Position numbers and translations under genes: made by a program. Below, in pieces: positions 22,189-33,432 of a stretch of DNA of 42,500 nucleotides. The notes beneath the pieces were generated by a model. The model worked only from the letters and a program-made list of their open reading frames with translations, was not told where the DNA came from and did not search any database. The DNA comes from Glandiceps talaboti (lineage: Eukaryota > Hemichordata > Enteropneusta > Spengelidae). The stretch covers positions 17,128,985-17,171,484 of the forward strand of contig NC_135562.1 of NCBI RefSeq assembly GCF_964340395.1, written 5' to 3'. Numbering within the stretch: the first letter of the stretch is position 1; every line of letters starts with the position of its first letter.

Positions 22189-23234
22189 AATATTAACTGC
22201 AAATTGTGGTAAAATACCAATAATTAGACATTGTATATGTTACTCGGAAGTTGTTTGTATCCATAAGTAGTATAGCAACAGGGTAAAATCGTGATCGCAT
22301 TGTGAGCTCAAATATTAGGGTACGGACCAAAAATACAATTTCATCGCCAGTGGATTTATTTAGAAATATTATGTGTACGGCTTTACAAATACATTTATCT
22401 CACACGTGTACCAATACCATTCGTGGTGTACTATATTACGAGTATAAAGTCATATACTTAACAAAACATATTTAGAAAACGTTCCAGATGCAACTTTAAG
22501 AAGGTACACCTGTGGCTTATATGTTTTGATGGTTGGGTGGGAGAGGCAGTTGTTGTTGCATATTCAAAGTTATTGGTTGTATTCTTGTATTTTAAGCATA
22601 TTTTACCACCATAGTATGTTATAGGAGAAAACGTTTATAGTGTTTTAGTTTAGATGTTGTAAATATATCATCGAACAGCTGCAACTGTTAAATTTGCAGT
22701 ACTTTAATTTTCATTATCTTTTTTTAAAGACACTTAAATTACATTTTGACACTTACACTATATATGTATAAATTACTACCGTTGGAGCATTTTATCTGAT
22801 GGAGTTTGAGGGGAGATATTTATAGATTCTTCCATTGTAACATTTTATATTGAAATGATCTGAAACTGGCATCTATCACCGACGGTATTGTATAAGACGA
22901 ACAATTGCATTAGTGAAATACAAATGTGGCTACTGCGACACAGCTGTATAATTACCTTTCTCAATAGATTGCTTTCTCCGTGGGTACTAATAAGTACTAT
23001 TTATGGAATTAAGAATAATTGGTTTGAAGTAAAAGGCTTCGTTTTAATGGAAAATATAATACATGTATAGACTAAATTTGTTTGGGATTATTAATGAAAA
23101 GCATTAAGATCACGCAATGGATCCGGAAATATAAATTGTATAGGTGTCTCCATATACGATATAATGCACTCCTACACTAACATCCACACCCATATATATA
23201 TAAGAGTGTATATGACACGTAACTATGTAACGCC
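22189..23234. other. gene-free stretch
   Basis: About 1 kb of AT-rich unique DNA with no supported feature. Confidence 0.45.
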
Positions 23235-23584
23235 TTAAAGTGGTCATATGGATGGCAGTGGTTATTTATTTTGGATTTTTAAATGCATAAAACAATGTCA
23301 TCATGGCTTTCTACGTGAAAAAACAATGTGAAACTACATAGACCAAATCTGTGTTTGTAACGCCATACATTGCAAAAACCTAAACAAACGTATAAAATGT
23401 TTGTTATTGTACGTACAATAACAAACATTTTACACATTTATTGATGTTTTACAATTTATTGAGTTACAAACACAGACTTAGTCTATATTGTTTCACATTA
23501 CTGATTCACGTAGAAAGCCTTGGTAGTATTCTTTTATTTAATCCAAAATGATTATCCCAATCCCCATCCATATGGCCACTGTAA
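23235..23584. mobile_element. TTAA-flanked foldback MITE (family 2), copy 2
   Basis: Second copy of the 2013-2357 element: body 23239-23580, TTAA on the left (23235-23238) and GTAA, a likely mutated TTAA, on the right (23581-23584). The left end reads AGTGGTCATATGGATG and the right end CATCCATATGGCCACT. Pairing in this copy continues almost to the centre (TTGTTATTGTACGTACAATAACAA near 23401-23425 is a perfect palindrome), so it would form one near-complete hairpin. Its right boundary coincides with the left boundary of the large element that follows. Confidence 0.8.
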
Positions 23585-24253
23585 TGGTGATTCAAAATGC
23601 TCACAATCACTATTGCTATTTTGCTAGACGACATGTTTGTGAAATGTATACTGGTTTTAAAACTTTAAAAAAAGCGTCTGCAAACACCTTAAAATGACCT
23701 TTTTCAGTCAGTTCCCTTCGGATTTACTTCGAGAGTTTTCGGGTATTTCCGGTACCACCTAGACCACGGGATTTTGTGACGTCATAGAGGGACATCGTTA
23801 GCTCGTAGCCTATGACGAGCGTAGTCAACAGGTGAATAAAACTCAACAGCATTGTGAAAAAATTGATTGCTGGTGGTTGTAATAGACATCAGTAAACAAA
23901 AACTATAGTCTACATGTCTTATTAACCAACATTTACCGATATTTACTCACACTTCCTGACTAATTGTCAGTGTCTGTGGGTATAAATGCTAAAATATTAT
24001 GTCCCCATATTGTGGCAAAACAAATCAAAACGGCTAGACTAGATATACATAAACACTTGTAATGTCGGGTGTTTCACATTCAATGACTTTTATTTATCTG
24101 ATTTTTTTTATCATTTGCTTAGAAGAAGCATTACAATGCCGTCGTGACACGTCGACAGCATCCCGAGGACGGCATATTTTAGCCTACTATACTCGTACTC
24201 GCGTCGCCTTTTATTTCATCTCGAATAAATATACTAGGTATTACAATACCCAT
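23585..24253. repeat. left inverted arm of the large element
   Basis: Pairs with 26572-27093 (outer part) and 25265-25440 (inner part). It carries a TGACGTCA palindrome (CRE-like) at about 23777. An open frame of 141 codons (24062-24487) starts inside this arm and has a hydrophobic stretch near its start (TFIYLIFFIICL). The matching arm on the other side does not preserve the frame, and I see no known domain. Confidence 0.8.
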
Positions 24254-25264
24254 GGGAAACTTCAAGAAGGCATATCAGGACATGCAGTGCCACAATATAT
24301 TTGTTGGTCCCATAATACACTAATTGATTCGATTTGCTCCAAGCATATGGAATCGCGCTCCGAGTCATTGCATGTAAATGGAACTGTGGCCGACCTAATT
24401 TTGTTGTCCATATATAAAATGAGAGCGACCTGTAAATGTTTCACAGTTTTCGTTGTGGTCTTGCATTGTCACATGTTTGGCTTGTGAACTCAAGTTTACA
24501 TCTATTATTTTCTGTCAGGGCTGTCTAGGGCACGATCGCGATACTCTAGTCTGAGTCTGAGACCCATGTAAATCCTCAGAACAGAAGTAGGTCTCATCGA
24601 CGTGTTGGGGACTCATATTATTGCGTGTTTTTATCATGGTGTACATGTGATTTTATATTTGATTATCGGTAGGTGGGTAGTGTTGTCAAGTTTTGTTGTG
24701 CGGACAGTCACCGCGGTCGCGGCAGTATATATACGTAGGATAGTTCTAGTTCAGGGAGTTCCGCCAGTCAAAGCTGAAGTAATGTATGTATGTATGGACT
24801 CGGAGAGCACATTCGGGTTGAATTTATCCACGTGTTGAAATAATCCATATTTATCAATTAGATATATTGCCAAAGTCTTACAGAAATAATGTCTCTAACG
24901 TCAAACCAAACACTGAGAAATTGGACCGAAGCGTACGTGTCTAATATCTAGTTGCAGACTTTCTCTGATAACCATGTGCTGGGGTCACGGCCTTGATTGC
25001 CGACGTCAATATTGTCCAATCATATATAATATCATGAACACATCGCAATATTTGATTTTTTGGTTTCCTAAACTGTATACTTCGAATACCATGATTCGTT
25101 ACAAAATTCTTTTAATGAATCTTAAATAGGCTTGTTGTATGAAGTGATATCACAACAAGGGAAACCATACAAGTTTTCTTCCAGACGAGTTGTTTAAGTC
25201 ATATAAATGACAACACGAAACTCACGAAATTTCGTAATTCTTTACAATTTTTATTGCTGATAAT
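24254..25264. other. core of the large inverted-repeat element
   Basis: About 1 kb between the arms. No transposase motif (such as a DDE/D signature in a long frame) is visible; the open frames are under 150 codons. A GC-richer patch with CCGCGGTCGCGGCAG lies near 24710. No other structure found. Confidence 0.5.
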
Positions 25265-25469
25265 ATGGGTATTCTAATAGCTAGTATATCTATTCGAAAT
25301 GAAATATGTTTACTTTGTTACTAAATGCGCCGTTCAAAAGGCGACATCAGCGAGTACGAGTATAGTAGGCTAAAATATGCCATCGATGTGTCATGTGTGT
25401 TGATGGTATTGTGATGCTTCTTATCGGCAAATAATAACCATGTAAACTGAGCACTGATGTAAACTGAGC

Positions 25470-26570
25470 ACCTCCCGTAAGGGAACCACCAATTATTAAA
25501 GTTAAATTAAAAAACTATGGTATAAACAAATTTGTGTTGCTGAGGAGAAGTATGAACTTGGTATACACCATGGTAATTTTTATTTCTGAAAGATGTGTAC
25601 GTGTGAACCATGGTTAACCTCAAATGAATCTTCGAAGAGCATGTAGTGAACTGTAAGTCACGTAATGTGTTCGATTCTTGTAACGAAGCTGAAAAAACAA
25701 AATTTCAGTTTGAGTGAGATGAAATGGTGACATGGGTCTAGGGATGTGGTGTGTTTATTTATCACTTCGCCTGTGAAGGAAGATGCTTCACCGGAACGAC
25801 CCTTAACGAAGGTAAGGAAGGGACGACTCACTCCGTATGCAAGCAGGCCTAGGGTTAGAGTGAGTATGTTCGTTTTTATGCCAAGTAAGGCGTAATTTAG
25901 CTGAAACCCCACTCAACTTTGCACTTCAGATGTGTATCGCTTCTATTTGCGTTTACATTGTAGGAATTGTAGGATTTGGTTCACGCCGAATTCAATGTCA
26001 CAAACACAGAAGAAGAAGCCCCAAAATCACAGCAAACGCTACCTACAATATATACAGTCGACATGATCGAATCATGGTCGCATGGACACCATTTTGCCAT
26101 ATTACACTTCATGCATACGCATTTGTCTTCATTGCATTCTCTCACGGAATTGAACTTGAGGGCAGCCTTCCGAGTTTACTCAAATTAATATAGCACAATT
26201 ATATTAATTCATATTGTCTCAATACTTTCAAGTACATGAAAAAATTTTATATGACAAATGTATTTTCTTATGTTTGATTAATATACTAATTTTTATTGAA
26301 ATTGAAGTATGGAGTCTTAAGACATTGCTTAATTATTTGATTTTATCAATATGGAAATTTCTCTAATTAAACATTAACTGATCTGGCTCAAAACCTTATC
26401 AGGTCTAGCTATTACCCTAAGAATTATATATTCCAAATTTCATTACAATTGAGCTGGCCGATTTTAAGAAAATGATGACACAGACACAAACACGGACAGA
26501 CAGACACACAGGCAGACAGACACACAGACAGACATTCCCTTTTAATACCTCCCGTACCCTTACGGGAGGT
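25470..26570. mobile_element. 1.1-kb insert with perfect 14-bp terminal inverted repeats
   Basis: Bounded by ACCTCCCGTAAGGG at 25470-25483 and its exact complement CCCTTACGGGAGGT at 26557-26570. It is placed exactly where pairing of the surrounding arms is interrupted, which supports a later insertion. The right terminus is itself a perfect hairpin: TACCTCCCGTA (26546-26556), loop CCCT, TACGGGAGGTA (26561-26571). A TA next to the right end would fit a TA-targeting (Tc1/mariner-like) element, but the left flank is CA, so the class is open. No transposase is visible. Short open frames at 25658-25912 and 25930-26193 are unrecognised. Confidence 0.6.
26435..26545 (+). repeat. retroelement-tail-like segment with GACA run
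   Basis: The phrase CCAAATTTCATTACAATTGA, then GAGCTGGCCGATTTTAAG and a degenerate (GACA)n tract, resembles the 3' ends of non-LTR retroelements or SINEs seen in many invertebrates. It lies inside the insert just before its right end. Family not assigned; the recognition is from memory. Confidence 0.4.
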
Positions 26571-27196
26571 AAAAAATCAGATAAATAAAAGTCACTGAAT
26601 GTGAAACACCCGACATTACAAGTGTTAATGTACATATAGTCTAGCCGTTTTGATTTATTTTGCCATAATATGGGGACATAATATTTTAGCATTTATACCC
26701 ACAGACAATGACAATTAGTCAGGAAGTGTGAGTAAATATCGGTAAATGTTGGTTAATAAGACATGTAGACTGTAGTTTTTGTTTACTGATGTCTATTACA
26801 ACCACCAGCAATGTATTTTTTCACAATGCTGTTGAGTTTTATTCACCTGTTGACTACGCTCTTAATAGGCTACGTGCTAACGATGTCCATCTATGACGAC
26901 ACAGAATCGCGTGGTCTAGGTGGGACCGGAAATACCCGAAAACTCTCTAAGTAAATCCGAAGGGAACTGACTGAAAAGAGGTCATTTTAAGGTGTTTGCA
27001 GACGCTTTTTTAAAGTTTTAAAACCAGTATACATTTCACAAACACGTCGTCTAGCAAAATAGCAATAGTGAAGGTGAACATTTTGAATCACCTTTAAATG
27101 AACGAATTACATTACAAGTTCATTATCAACATATTTTGATAGTGTTTTTTTCATCTTCACACTGAAGTAACGTACCTCTATCGTCTAAACATTGTC

Positions 27197-27315
27197 TTAG
27201 ATTTAGTAGAGTACCTATACACAACCAACTTTGGATGGTTATGTAAAACAAGCAATACCATTAGATTTAGTAGATATACAAACAACTTGGGATGGTTATG
27301 TAAGACATCTTATAC
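27197..27315. repeat. two-copy tandem duplication, ~60 bp
   Basis: 27197-27260 and 27261-27315 share TTAGATTTAGTAGA, then ACAACTTNGGATGGTTATGTAA and a terminal TACCA, with a few indels. A simple local tandem duplication. Confidence 0.75.
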
Positions 27316-29299
27316 CACATTGAACAAAATAACAAAGCTCGATTTCAATATATAAAAACAAATTATTTATTTACTTGCTAAGATTTCCTGAACCAGCAGT
27401 TTTGTACCTTTTTAGTTCATTTTGTATTTCATATTTTTTCATATTATAAACTTAGTGAAAGAAAACCACAACAATAACAACAAGAAAACAAAAACAAGAA
27501 AATCCAAACAAAATCACCATTCAGAAAAAATGGATGGGAATTACACATTCCAACATGTTTAGTTAAGTAGGAACACGATGCAATCAAGGTAAAGACTTGG
27601 TTCATATCAACGCGGTGAGAATAGTCCAGGTGAGCCCCACTTATTATGAGCAGCAAGAGCCGTGTACATAAAGAGACGCTGAGGAGTCGAGGTTATATTC
27701 TAAGGGCGCCAAGTGTCGGGCCGAGTATTTAATCATTGTGGTTAAAGGTAATTATTTCATTTGTCATGAAACTTTACTTAAATTAAAGCTATAAATTGTT
27801 TCATCAAAGAGCAATGTTACGCAATTAGAATCAATTAGTTACAGTTACGTGCCTGCGTCACACTCAATTAGATATAGATTTTTGTGGTGATAACAACATT
27901 TATCATTAAATAGCTAATGAAGTATCATAGCCAGTGCTACACACAGAGTACAAATATATTGTATGTGTAAAGAGACTAACAGCAATTTGGTTACATTGAA
28001 CACTGAATATCTAGAGTTAAATTGGAATTGGTTTTATAAGAAGGACTATTCAAGAAAGGTCAGCATTTCACATATTTATTTTGACTTTGGACATTTCGTT
28101 TTTTACGAGGTCGAAATCATATCAAAATTTAGTCGAATAGAATAATTCAATATGGCCGCTGAATAATCTTAACTGTATGGAAAAATAAAAGAGTGACGAT
28201 TTTCTACAAGACGTTGGACCCTTAAAAAAAACAAGACGGTAAACCTTGTCATAGTATTTTAATGAAATAATAAACAAGTTTCATTAGCAAATGTTGTAGA
28301 GAATTGAAGAATTTTGAGTGAATATTATTCAACAGAATTGACGAACATTCTACCTCGAGGCTGAACATGCCGCGGCGCTGTAAGCTGTCGACATACTGAA
28401 TTCAGGCACAACCAGTCCGTATCTAAAAACTTGTATGGTGAACCTAGATTAATTTATAATTGTAACTTAGAACGGGTTGGCAGTTTCTTCACCAAAGGTA
28501 GCATTTAAAGAGTCTGTTTCAAAGGCAAAGTCCATGTTAATATGTACTTTAAAGAGCCGTAAACTCTGAATTCGAAAATCTGAATATGTTAATTTAACCT
28601 TATATGGCTGAACGACTATGATTTAACATATTAAGGTTGCGTCTCTGATTATCAATTTTTTTTCGATCACGTATCAAATTATTTAGACAATTCCTTATGT
28701 GTTTTATCAACTTTTTAAAAAAATATCTATTTACAGCTATCTGAACTTTAACTTAGATAATTTCAAAGGAATATGGGGATCAAAAAGAAATATTGTTCAC
28801 AACCGATTCAATTACAATAAGTTTAACATTTTAATGAATACTGCTCAATTTGTGTAAGTATGTATATACGGGAGATGAGAACTTAAATAATATGAAATGT
28901 ATTTTTCTCACTTTTGCTATCTGTAAGACAGATATGTATTTTTCACTATCTGTAAACTTTGCATATGGGCCGGTTGTCTATAAACGCTAGAAACATTATT
29001 TAAAAAAAATAACATTTGTGGGAAGATAATGTCGCATAGCAAGCAACTGCAGGAACTACGAGTATAGTAGACGTTTTCAACTAACTTATTCTGTGACCAA
29101 TAACCAGTAACAAAATCTACAACGTTAACGTTCACTTAAAACCTAAAGTTGTATTGTATTTGCTCGCCAGTTATCTTTTGTGCTCTAAAGATTGACTTTC
29201 TCTAATGAGTTTAATTCGGTAAGAATGCTGCTGACCTTTTTTCTGTAAGTGATATTACATTGTTTATCTAAAACAAGGTTTTCAGTTAGCTTGTGAATT
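27316..29299. other. gene-free stretch
   Basis: About 2 kb of AT-rich DNA. A small inverted motif (AATATGTTAA near 28584 and TTAACATATT near 28623) is noted. No supported gene. Confidence 0.45.
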
Positions 29300-30060
29300 A
29301 AGGATACAAGCTCCTGCAATTATGCAAATGGTCTTAAAATGTTCGCACAAGAATGAACAAATGCAAAGAATTTTCTTTGCAAAACGTTTCCGCATTTTAA
29401 AACACGCGCAGGTACAGCAGATTTCGGTTAAAGACAAAAAAAACCCTCAGTTAAGTCAGGTTCTCCTCGTTGGGAATTCAAACACAAAAAACTAACTTCA
29501 ATCAGGAATGCCACTTAAACTATGTACACTTAGCAATTAGATTTCCCAATTCAATTTTGAAGAAGCGTGTATCTAAACTACACGACGATTAGAATTCCAA
29601 CAGAAAAAAACATCCACGGTGAATAAAGATGTTAATCTCGACAACGTTCAATCCAAACTCTACTTAACCAATAAATAAAACTGCATGCTCCAGATGACAA
29701 TGAAGATTTAGCGGCACACACAGTATTAAGAAGTGCAAATATAGTTGGGATTCTTTCTCATCAGGCGCATTAATCTCGACACTTTACATCTGATAGTTAT
29801 GCTTTTAAGCCTTGGCCGCGAGCCGGAGTATAACGAAGGATTAAGAACAATTCGCTCAAAGACAGCCGCCCCATCGGACAGGCATAGATACCCAACAGGC
29901 ATGGGTTTTTAAGCGGCTTTGACTTTATAAAGACCATGAGATCTTTTCGCAGTTAAGAAAAGTAAACGAGGAATGCTCAATTTGCCAAAGGTATTTTATG
30001 TCGGCGCCTTTGGACAGCGATGTCCGGGAAGTCTTTGTGAGATAGGGATGCGAGTATTGA
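29300..30060. other. candidate conserved non-coding segment (weak)
   Basis: This block is compositionally complex. It contains an octamer ATGCAAAT (near 29321), a 20-bp palindrome TGCAAAGAA-TT-TTCTTTGCA (29362-29381), a GGATTAAGAACAAT phrase (near 29838; GGATTA and ACAAT are typical homeodomain and Sox cores) and a GC-richer patch at 29810-29885. These features would suit an enhancer but do not demonstrate one. No exon is recognisable in any frame. Confidence 0.2.
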
Positions 30061-30349
30061 TTGGATAGGCGATAGAATTTTCTATCTTTGAGTATACGTA
30101 TACTTCACTTACCTCAACTAATTAAAGGGAGAATTCAGTTTCATTTCCACCATAGTGGTAAATTAATCATGTTTACTTCATTTCCGTGGCTCAATTTTTC
30201 TGTGATCACTTTTTTGAAGTGTGCTGTGAAGACGTCAGTACACTCTTTTACAATGTGAACGTGATTTTAATAAACCCTTTATAAGTTTGACAAGAGAAAA
30301 ATAAAATGATCTTATTAGGGAATTACTCTCTTTCACTAACTCACACTCT
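30061..30349. other. gene-free stretch
   Basis: Unique DNA before the CTGT tract. Nothing recognised. Confidence 0.45.
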
Positions 30350-30364
30350 CTGTCTGTCTGTCTA

Positions 30365-30405
<41 letters not shown>

Positions 30406-30427
30406 GTCTCTCTCTGTCTCTCTCTCC
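30350..30427. repeat. (CTGT)n-(CTCT)n microsatellite
   Basis: About 12 CTGT units (one CTAT variant) followed by CTCT/CTGT mixtures. Open frames over it are artefacts. Confidence 0.95.
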
Positions 30428-31021
30428 TCCAAATGGAAACACTTTCACTTACCTCGAAGTACACAAGTTGACTCTCTTGTCCAGAAGGTACAGAAGATAT
30501 TATCTACAATAAAGAAATAGAATGCAAACTATTGATTACTAAAAAAGTCACGCAATAATTTCTTAAACCCTAAATGTAACATTTTCACCATTTTGAAAGT
30601 TCTTCATCCGATAAATAACATGAGGCTTTTTCGAATACATAATATTACCACATTTTACATGAAATGTACTGTAACCGACAAAGCCAGATCACAATTGATA
30701 AAGTAATTGACATGCCGTCGAAAAGCATCGTAAACAACTAAAAACGACTTTAATGACAACTCCCTATTTGGAAACAAATTTAATTAAGTCTGATTGATTT
30801 TCCGTAATCCAATTATGTGAAGGATTCTGTACGCGTTGAATGAAATTGACAATGCTGTGGGGGCTCTAACTAAAATTACACGGGAGGTACAACATGTTGG
30901 ACTGTATTTTCATGCATACTCTCGTGTATGATAGTTACATAACGCTATATGAATCATCATGTTGTCTAGCAATAGTCTTGCCATTGCAGTTACTGTGGTA
31001 CCTGATGCAAGGCAGTGATAT
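30428..31021. other. gene-free stretch
   Basis: About 590 bp with no supported feature. Confidence 0.45.
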
Positions 31022-31172
31022 TGTACTGTACTGTACTGTACTGTACTGTACTGTGCTGTGTTGTGCTGTGCTTCGCTGCGCTGCGCTTCACTGTGCTGTG
31101 CTGTACTGTACTGCAGTGCATTGCATTGTATGGCTGCACTACACTCTACTCTATTCTATTATGCTACAATCG
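31022..31172. repeat. degenerate (CTGTA)n pentanucleotide
   Basis: Pure CTGTA at 31025-31052, drifting through CTGTG, TTGTG, CTGCG and CTTCG variants, back to CTGTA at about 31100-31112, then fading into CTCTA and TTCTA. Open frames across it are products of the 5-base period. Confidence 0.85.
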
Positions 31173-31223
31173 TTGTGCCTTCGAGTTGCACATTTGGCGA
31201 CGAATCAATTCTTATGACGATAG

Positions 31224-31391
31224 AGAGAGAGACAAAGACAGAGACACAGACATGCAGAAAGACAGAAAGAAAGACAGAGATATAGAACGAGAGACACAGA
31301 GAGGCAGACAGACAGGCAGACTGACAGATCTCGACTGACTGACAGACAGGGAGACTGAAAGATCTAGACTGACTGACAGACAGGGAGACTT
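31224..31391. repeat. (GACA/GAGA)n tract with 33-bp duplication
   Basis: Degenerate purine-rich tetranucleotide tract. At its end a segment of about 33 bp (GATCTNGACTGACTGACAGA, then CAGGGAGACT) occurs twice, at 31326 and 31360. Confidence 0.85.
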
Positions 31392-31941
31392 ATGAGTATA
31401 TTGCCCCATCGATTAGGCAATGTGGTAAACCATATTTGATAGCAATATATATCCTAAATAAATAATTTTTTGCATTTCAAATTCATGATGCGTGTCTCTA
31501 TACAAGTAAATCCATATTCGAGAAACATGACTATCGTAGATGTACTGGCAATCACTTTAAAACACGAGACAGCCTTCTAATGACACAGCATTGATATATA
31601 ATAGTTACCATGTTGGCTGCTGAATCGATAAAAAAAATCACTCACCTAGTAATGGATACATACAAATCGGTGGAGAATTAGAGCCAGGGAAAATCAATGT
31701 GTCGTCTATATACGTTTCATTAACTAATAAGTATGAAGACTCACTAATTCAGAATAGAATTTGTTATTCAATTTAATGGGATTTTCAATCTTCGATTTAT
31801 AGTCCAGGAGCAAATACGAGTATAGCTACATGTGTAGCCATATATAGTTATATTTATGTTTGCAGAATGTGTAATGTTTGACATGTTGTCCAGGGGTACT
31901 CAAGGGTGTCTGAATGGCCATATGAATTCACATTCACAATT
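31392..31941. other. gene-free stretch
   Basis: About 550 bp; no feature supported. Confidence 0.45.
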
Positions 31942-32045
31942 CACAGACAGACAGACAGACAGACATACAGACAGACAGACACAGCGTGACAGAAACATAT
32001 AGAGGGAGAGGGTTTACGTACGTACGGACAGACAGACAGACAGGG
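31942..32045. repeat. two (GACA)n blocks
   Basis: (CAGA)n at 31942-31982 and a second short block at 32026-32044, separated by a degenerate linker with TACGTACGTACGG. Confidence 0.9.
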
Positions 32046-33180
32046 AGGCAAGTGCACAGACTGATAGCGACAGAGAGACACAAAATGGAGAGATCCTGGG
32101 CGTCAGCGAAAGAGCAAAGACGGACAAATAGAAACATACAGGGAGAGGCGTTGCTTTTAAAGTTCTACAGTATAGTACATTTGGTGCCTGTATTGTCAAA
32201 TATTTACACACCTATATATGATCGTCGTAAGCAAAATGACCAATGACATAAAAAGGTTAACAGATTTTTATACTTACGAGTTGTCTAAACCCGTACATTA
32301 CATTTTACTTTTGAAGATAAAAGACATATAAATCATATTTCCTTTACTCATACATTGCATCCTAAACTGTTATATATTTAAAATCTTAATCGTAATCTTG
32401 ATAATTAATCTTAACTAAAAAATCTTAATAAGTAATCTTAACTTACAAAGTGCATAACATTAAAGTACTCAGAGTAATCACAACTCACTGTACAACTGAC
32501 AGGAGTAAAAAGAAGGACAAACAATAAACCATTCATATCTCAAAATGTTCAGGTATTGACAGGGAAAAAACAGTAGTAAAAAGGTACACATAAACAAAGG
32601 TAAATCATTTTTATTGGAGAGGAAATGCACCTCCTGTCCAGCTGAACTCTAAATTTTAAGCTAGAAAACACAGAGGTAATAGATCCAATTTGATACTTCC
32701 GTAGGTATCTCTAGACTTTGTCAATTGAAAATCACGCTTGACCGATTCTGTCTGTGCATTTAGTAGACATAATGAGGAATGCACGATCCCAGTTAATTTG
32801 AAGAATGCACCGATTGCATTTTCCTCTTATTAGCTGCCGTATCGAGCTTATATCTTTGGATGGGTTCATTTACAAAGAAGTTCATCTAATTGGGTGAACT
32901 GGAGATCGGTATATGAGTCACAGTAATGAATGTTACCAGTCTCCATGACATAATATAGTATCTTCAAATTGTCAACTCATTGTTTCACGTTCAATTCATT
33001 GATTCGGTACATACGTTGGTGGTCGATATATCTGAATGAATAAGTGCAGACCTCAATAAAGCTGTCTACATATGACTTCATGTCGTCCGAACAAATGTCG
33101 GGGAAATGTTATTAAGTCAAAACAAAACACGTTGTTTGGAATTGCTTGATATATTGATAAAACATTTCTTACCAAATATT
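32046..33180. other. gene-free stretch
   Basis: About 1.1 kb. A small degenerate AATCTTAA repeat lies at about 32381-32445. No gene supported. Confidence 0.45.
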
Positions 33181-33207
33181 AAGTCCGTCCGTCCGTCCGT
33201 CCGTCCA

Positions 33208-33254
<47 letters not shown>

Positions 33255-33345
33255 GGCTGGCTGACTGTCTGTCTGTCTGTCTGTCTGTCTGTCTGACTGC
33301 CTGCTTGTCTGTATATCTGTCTGTCTGACGGGGTGACTGAGTGAC

Positions 33346-33392
<47 letters not shown>

Positions 33393-33432
33393 GTCTGTCC
33401 GTACGTCCGTCTGTCTGTCTGTTTGCCTACCT
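33181..33432. repeat. compound (GTCC)n-(GTCT)n array
   Basis: Six GTCC units, then long CTGT runs broken by CTGG, CTGA and CTGC variants to about 33432. The 127-codon minus-strand frame (TDRQ-type repeat) and the plus-strand CLSV frame are artefacts of the repeat. Confidence 0.95.

Larger units (their letters stand above)
23585..27093. mobile_element. large TTAA-type inverted-repeat element with long arms
   Basis: A 3.5-kb element whose termini are GGTGATTCAAAATG and its complement, flanked by GTAA on the left (23581-23584) and TTAA on the right (27094-27097). The outer arms, about 23585-24110 and 26572-27093, are reverse complements for over 500 bp at high identity. The inner arms continue at 24113-24253 against 25265-25440 with more differences. 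The right arm is interrupted by an insert at 25470-26570, so the ancestral element was about 2.4 kb with a core of about 1 kb. No transposase is recognisable in the core or arms, so it is non-autonomous. The TTAA context suggests piggyBac-like mobilisation, but long arms are also seen in other foldback classes. Confidence 0.85.
25265..27093. repeat. right inverted arm of the large element, split by insert
   Basis: Reverse complement of the left arm: 25265-25440 pairs with 24113-24253, and 26572-27093 pairs with 23585-24110. The two parts are separated by the 25470-26570 insert and about 30 bp of extra sequence containing a 15-bp direct duplication (ATGTAAACTGAGCAC, twice between about 25440 and 25471). 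The terminal portion also has a small hairpin, AAGGTGA ... TCACCTT (27071-27094). Confidence 0.8.

Noticed and set aside
25446-26570. Possible CRISPR-like or direct-repeat array suggested by repeated CACCTCCCGTAAGGG and GACA words
   Set aside because: Only two inverted copies of the TIR and a GACA microsatellite; no regularly spaced repeats and the context is eukaryotic.
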